A stretch of 64,000 nucleotides of DNA, from the NCBI GenBank assembly GCA_003415625.1, contig PYIU01000001.1:6884210-6948209 (forward strand). Reading direction: 5' to 3'. The position numbers and the translations under genes are program-made. A model generated the notes under the pieces. That model searched no databases, was not told the origin of the DNA, and was given only the letters and a program-made list of their open reading frames with translations. Each line of letters begins with the position of its first letter. Position 1 is the stretch's first letter. This document shows, one piece after another, positions 62,885 through 64,000 of this stretch. Source of the stretch: Aquanectria penicillioides. Lineage: Eukaryota; Ascomycota; Sordariomycetes; Hypocreales; Nectriaceae.

Positions 62885-64000
62885 ATGGCGCCGCTTAATG
62901 TTTCGCGCAAGCGGAAAGGGCTTGGAGAAGTTGCCCAGGTTAATGATGATCTTGCGGATGTTGAATTGGATGGGGTTTTGTCACAAAGCGAGCACGAATC
63001 GGACTCAGAGAGCACTGAGCATGGTCCTCGTGCCTTTGTGAAACACGATCACCGAGCCGTGGAGGAGCCAGACAGCGAAGACGATGACATCAACTTTGAT
63101 GACCAAACATCCGACAGCGAGACTGAGGAGCTTAACTATCGAATAGTCACCGATGCCAATGGTGGAGAGCGATATGAGTATCAAGAGATTGATCCTGTTT
63201 ATGACAGCGACGATACAGATGCTCAAGGACCAATCAATACGATTGGAAACATTCCTTTGTCATTCTATGATTCATATCCGCACATTGGCTATGACATCAA
63301 TGGCAAGAAAATCATGCGCCCTGCTACTGGCGAGGCTCTGGACGCTCTCCTCGACAGCATCGAGGTCCCTAAGGGATGGACAGGTTTGACTGACCCAGAA
63401 ACCGGAAAGCCCCTAAACCTCAACCGTGATGAAATGGAGCTTCTTCGACGTCTGCAAATGGGTGAAGTTTCCGAGGAAGGTTATGATCCATACGCGGTAG
63501 GTTTTCCTTAGGATACTCTCCCAATCCCGATATACTAACAACGATATTAGGACATGATACCATACTTCACCAGTGTGGAGGAAAAGATGCCGCTCAGCGC
63601 AGCGCCCGAGCCAAAGCGCCGGTTCGTCCCTTCCAAACACGAGGCCAAACGAGTTGCGAAAATGGTCCGCGCTATTAAGGAAGGCAGGATACTCCCCTAC
63701 ACACCCCCTGAGGAACGGCAACGAGAAGTCGAGGGACATGAAGATCCCTATTACGACATCTGGGCGAACGAAGAACACAAGGAACAACATGTTATGAACA
63801 TACCAGCACCAAAGCTGCCCCCCCTGGATATGATCTCAGCTATAACCCTCCACCCGAGTATCTCCTTACCGAAGAGGAGAAAGAAGCTTGGAACAATATG
63901 GATCCGGAAGAAAGAGATAAAGAATACCTCCCTGCCAAGTTTGATTCTCTCCGTAAGGTTCCTGGATATGGAGAATTCGTCAAAGAGAGATTTGAACGAT
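62885..64000 (+). CDS. ERB1: Ribosome biogenesis protein ERB1/BOP1, 5' part (partial, apparent frameshift)
   Basis: ERB1 (BOP1 in animals) is a nucleolar scaffold of the PeBoW-type complex (NOP7-ERB1-YTM1) needed for 27S pre-rRNA processing and 60S subunit maturation. Exon 1 (62885-63496) gives 204 codons: a basic start (NVSRKRK), an acidic Ser/Asp/Glu-rich region at residues about 26-115, then the BOP1NT domain beginning with [20 protein letters not shown] (124-143). Exon 2 (from 63551) continues with [20 protein letters not shown] (220-239) and [11 protein letters not shown] (285-295). The WD40 propeller lies beyond the window. After residue 295 homology continues in another frame ([13 protein letters not shown], then [17 protein letters not shown]), so one base appears missing in the C run at 63818-63824. 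The start is the first ATG that gives the conserved N-terminus. The gene has normal GC content and no RIP signature. Confidence 0.93.
63497..63550 (+). other. ERB1: ERB1 intron 1 (54 bp)
   Basis: Donor GTAGGT at 63497, branch site TACTAAC at 63533-63539 and acceptor TTAG ending at 63550. Removing it joins ...YDPYA to DMIPYFTS in phase 0, as in ERB1 orthologues. Unspliced, the frame stops at TAG 63509-63511. Size and branch site are typical of filamentous ascomycetes. Confidence 0.9.
63818..63824 (+). other. ERB1: Seven-C run at which the ERB1 frame shifts
   Basis: Upstream frame: KLPP-L-D-M-I; conserved protein: KLPPPGYDLS. Conservation resumes one base later (CCT at 63823, GGA at 63826) and stays in that frame to the window end. 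Eight C would restore a continuous frame. A homopolymer length error in the assembly is the simplest reading; a genuine inactivating deletion is the alternative. Confidence 0.8.

Noticed and set aside
63005..63790. Several open frames on both strands inside ERB1 (63005-63226 minus, 63153-63389 plus, 63413-63790 minus, 63573-63797 plus)
   Set aside because: All are shadows of the conserved ERB1 frame, which carries the recognisable BOP1NT motifs.

Overview
The window reads as a filamentous ascomycete (Pezizomycotina) chromosome. About 62.5 kb of extremely AT-rich, gene-free DNA abuts one ordinary gene at the right edge, the start of ERB1/BOP1 (62885 to the window end). That gene has fungal codon use and a 54-bp intron with a TACTAAC branch site. 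The AT-rich part looks like repeats destroyed by repeat-induced point mutation (RIP): C before A or G has almost vanished, TA is everywhere, G and C survive mainly in words such as GGCCT, GCT and AAGG, and every old reading frame is full of TAG/TAA. Inverted copies inside the window differ almost only by transitions.

Layout. 1-3450: 3' half of a LINE (RT end to tail), ending in a long (TAAA)n. 3451-7560: eroded Helitron/PIF1-type helicase gene. 8103-8362: GC-rich block A. 8363-9979: unassigned repeat family X. 9980-25262: one minus-strand LINE split twice, by a Mutator-like element (11697-14439, TIRs plus 8-bp target duplication) and by a ~10.5-kb insertion (14576-25043) that carries a LINE 3' end, a second and larger Helitron/PIF1 relic (~18000-24460) and a GC-rich tandem duplication (24688-25047). 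25263-28369: Ty1/Copia gag-protease-integrase relic. 28372-28667: block B, an inverted copy of A. 28735-29555: 12-bp minisatellite. 30222-36804, 37852-43652, 43653-48067 plus 54672-55285, and 48068-54671: four LINE copies, two of them near 6.6 kb and apparently full length, with nested insertions. 56480-58075: inverted copy of family X. 58139-61860: TIR transposon with 95-bp TIRs and a 9-bp target duplication. 62200-62575: LTR-like scraps. 62580-64000: normal-composition DNA with the ERB1 upstream region and gene.

No transposon here has an intact gene, so the functional content is probably architectural: a heterochromatic AT-rich block that could be a regional centromere, pericentromere or another silenced island. 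The best-preserved signals are relict domains recognisable through RIP: LINE ORF1 CCHC knuckle, LINE endonuclease GDFN motif, MULE TDRE-like motif, Copia protease DTG-like site, and PIF1 Walker A and QLSRC-like motifs. Element ends and target duplications allow a relative insertion chronology. ERB1 shows an apparent one-base deficit in a C run at 63818-63824 that shifts its frame. Coordinates of degenerate elements are approximate, because they were found by eye from repeated words and mental translation without any database search.
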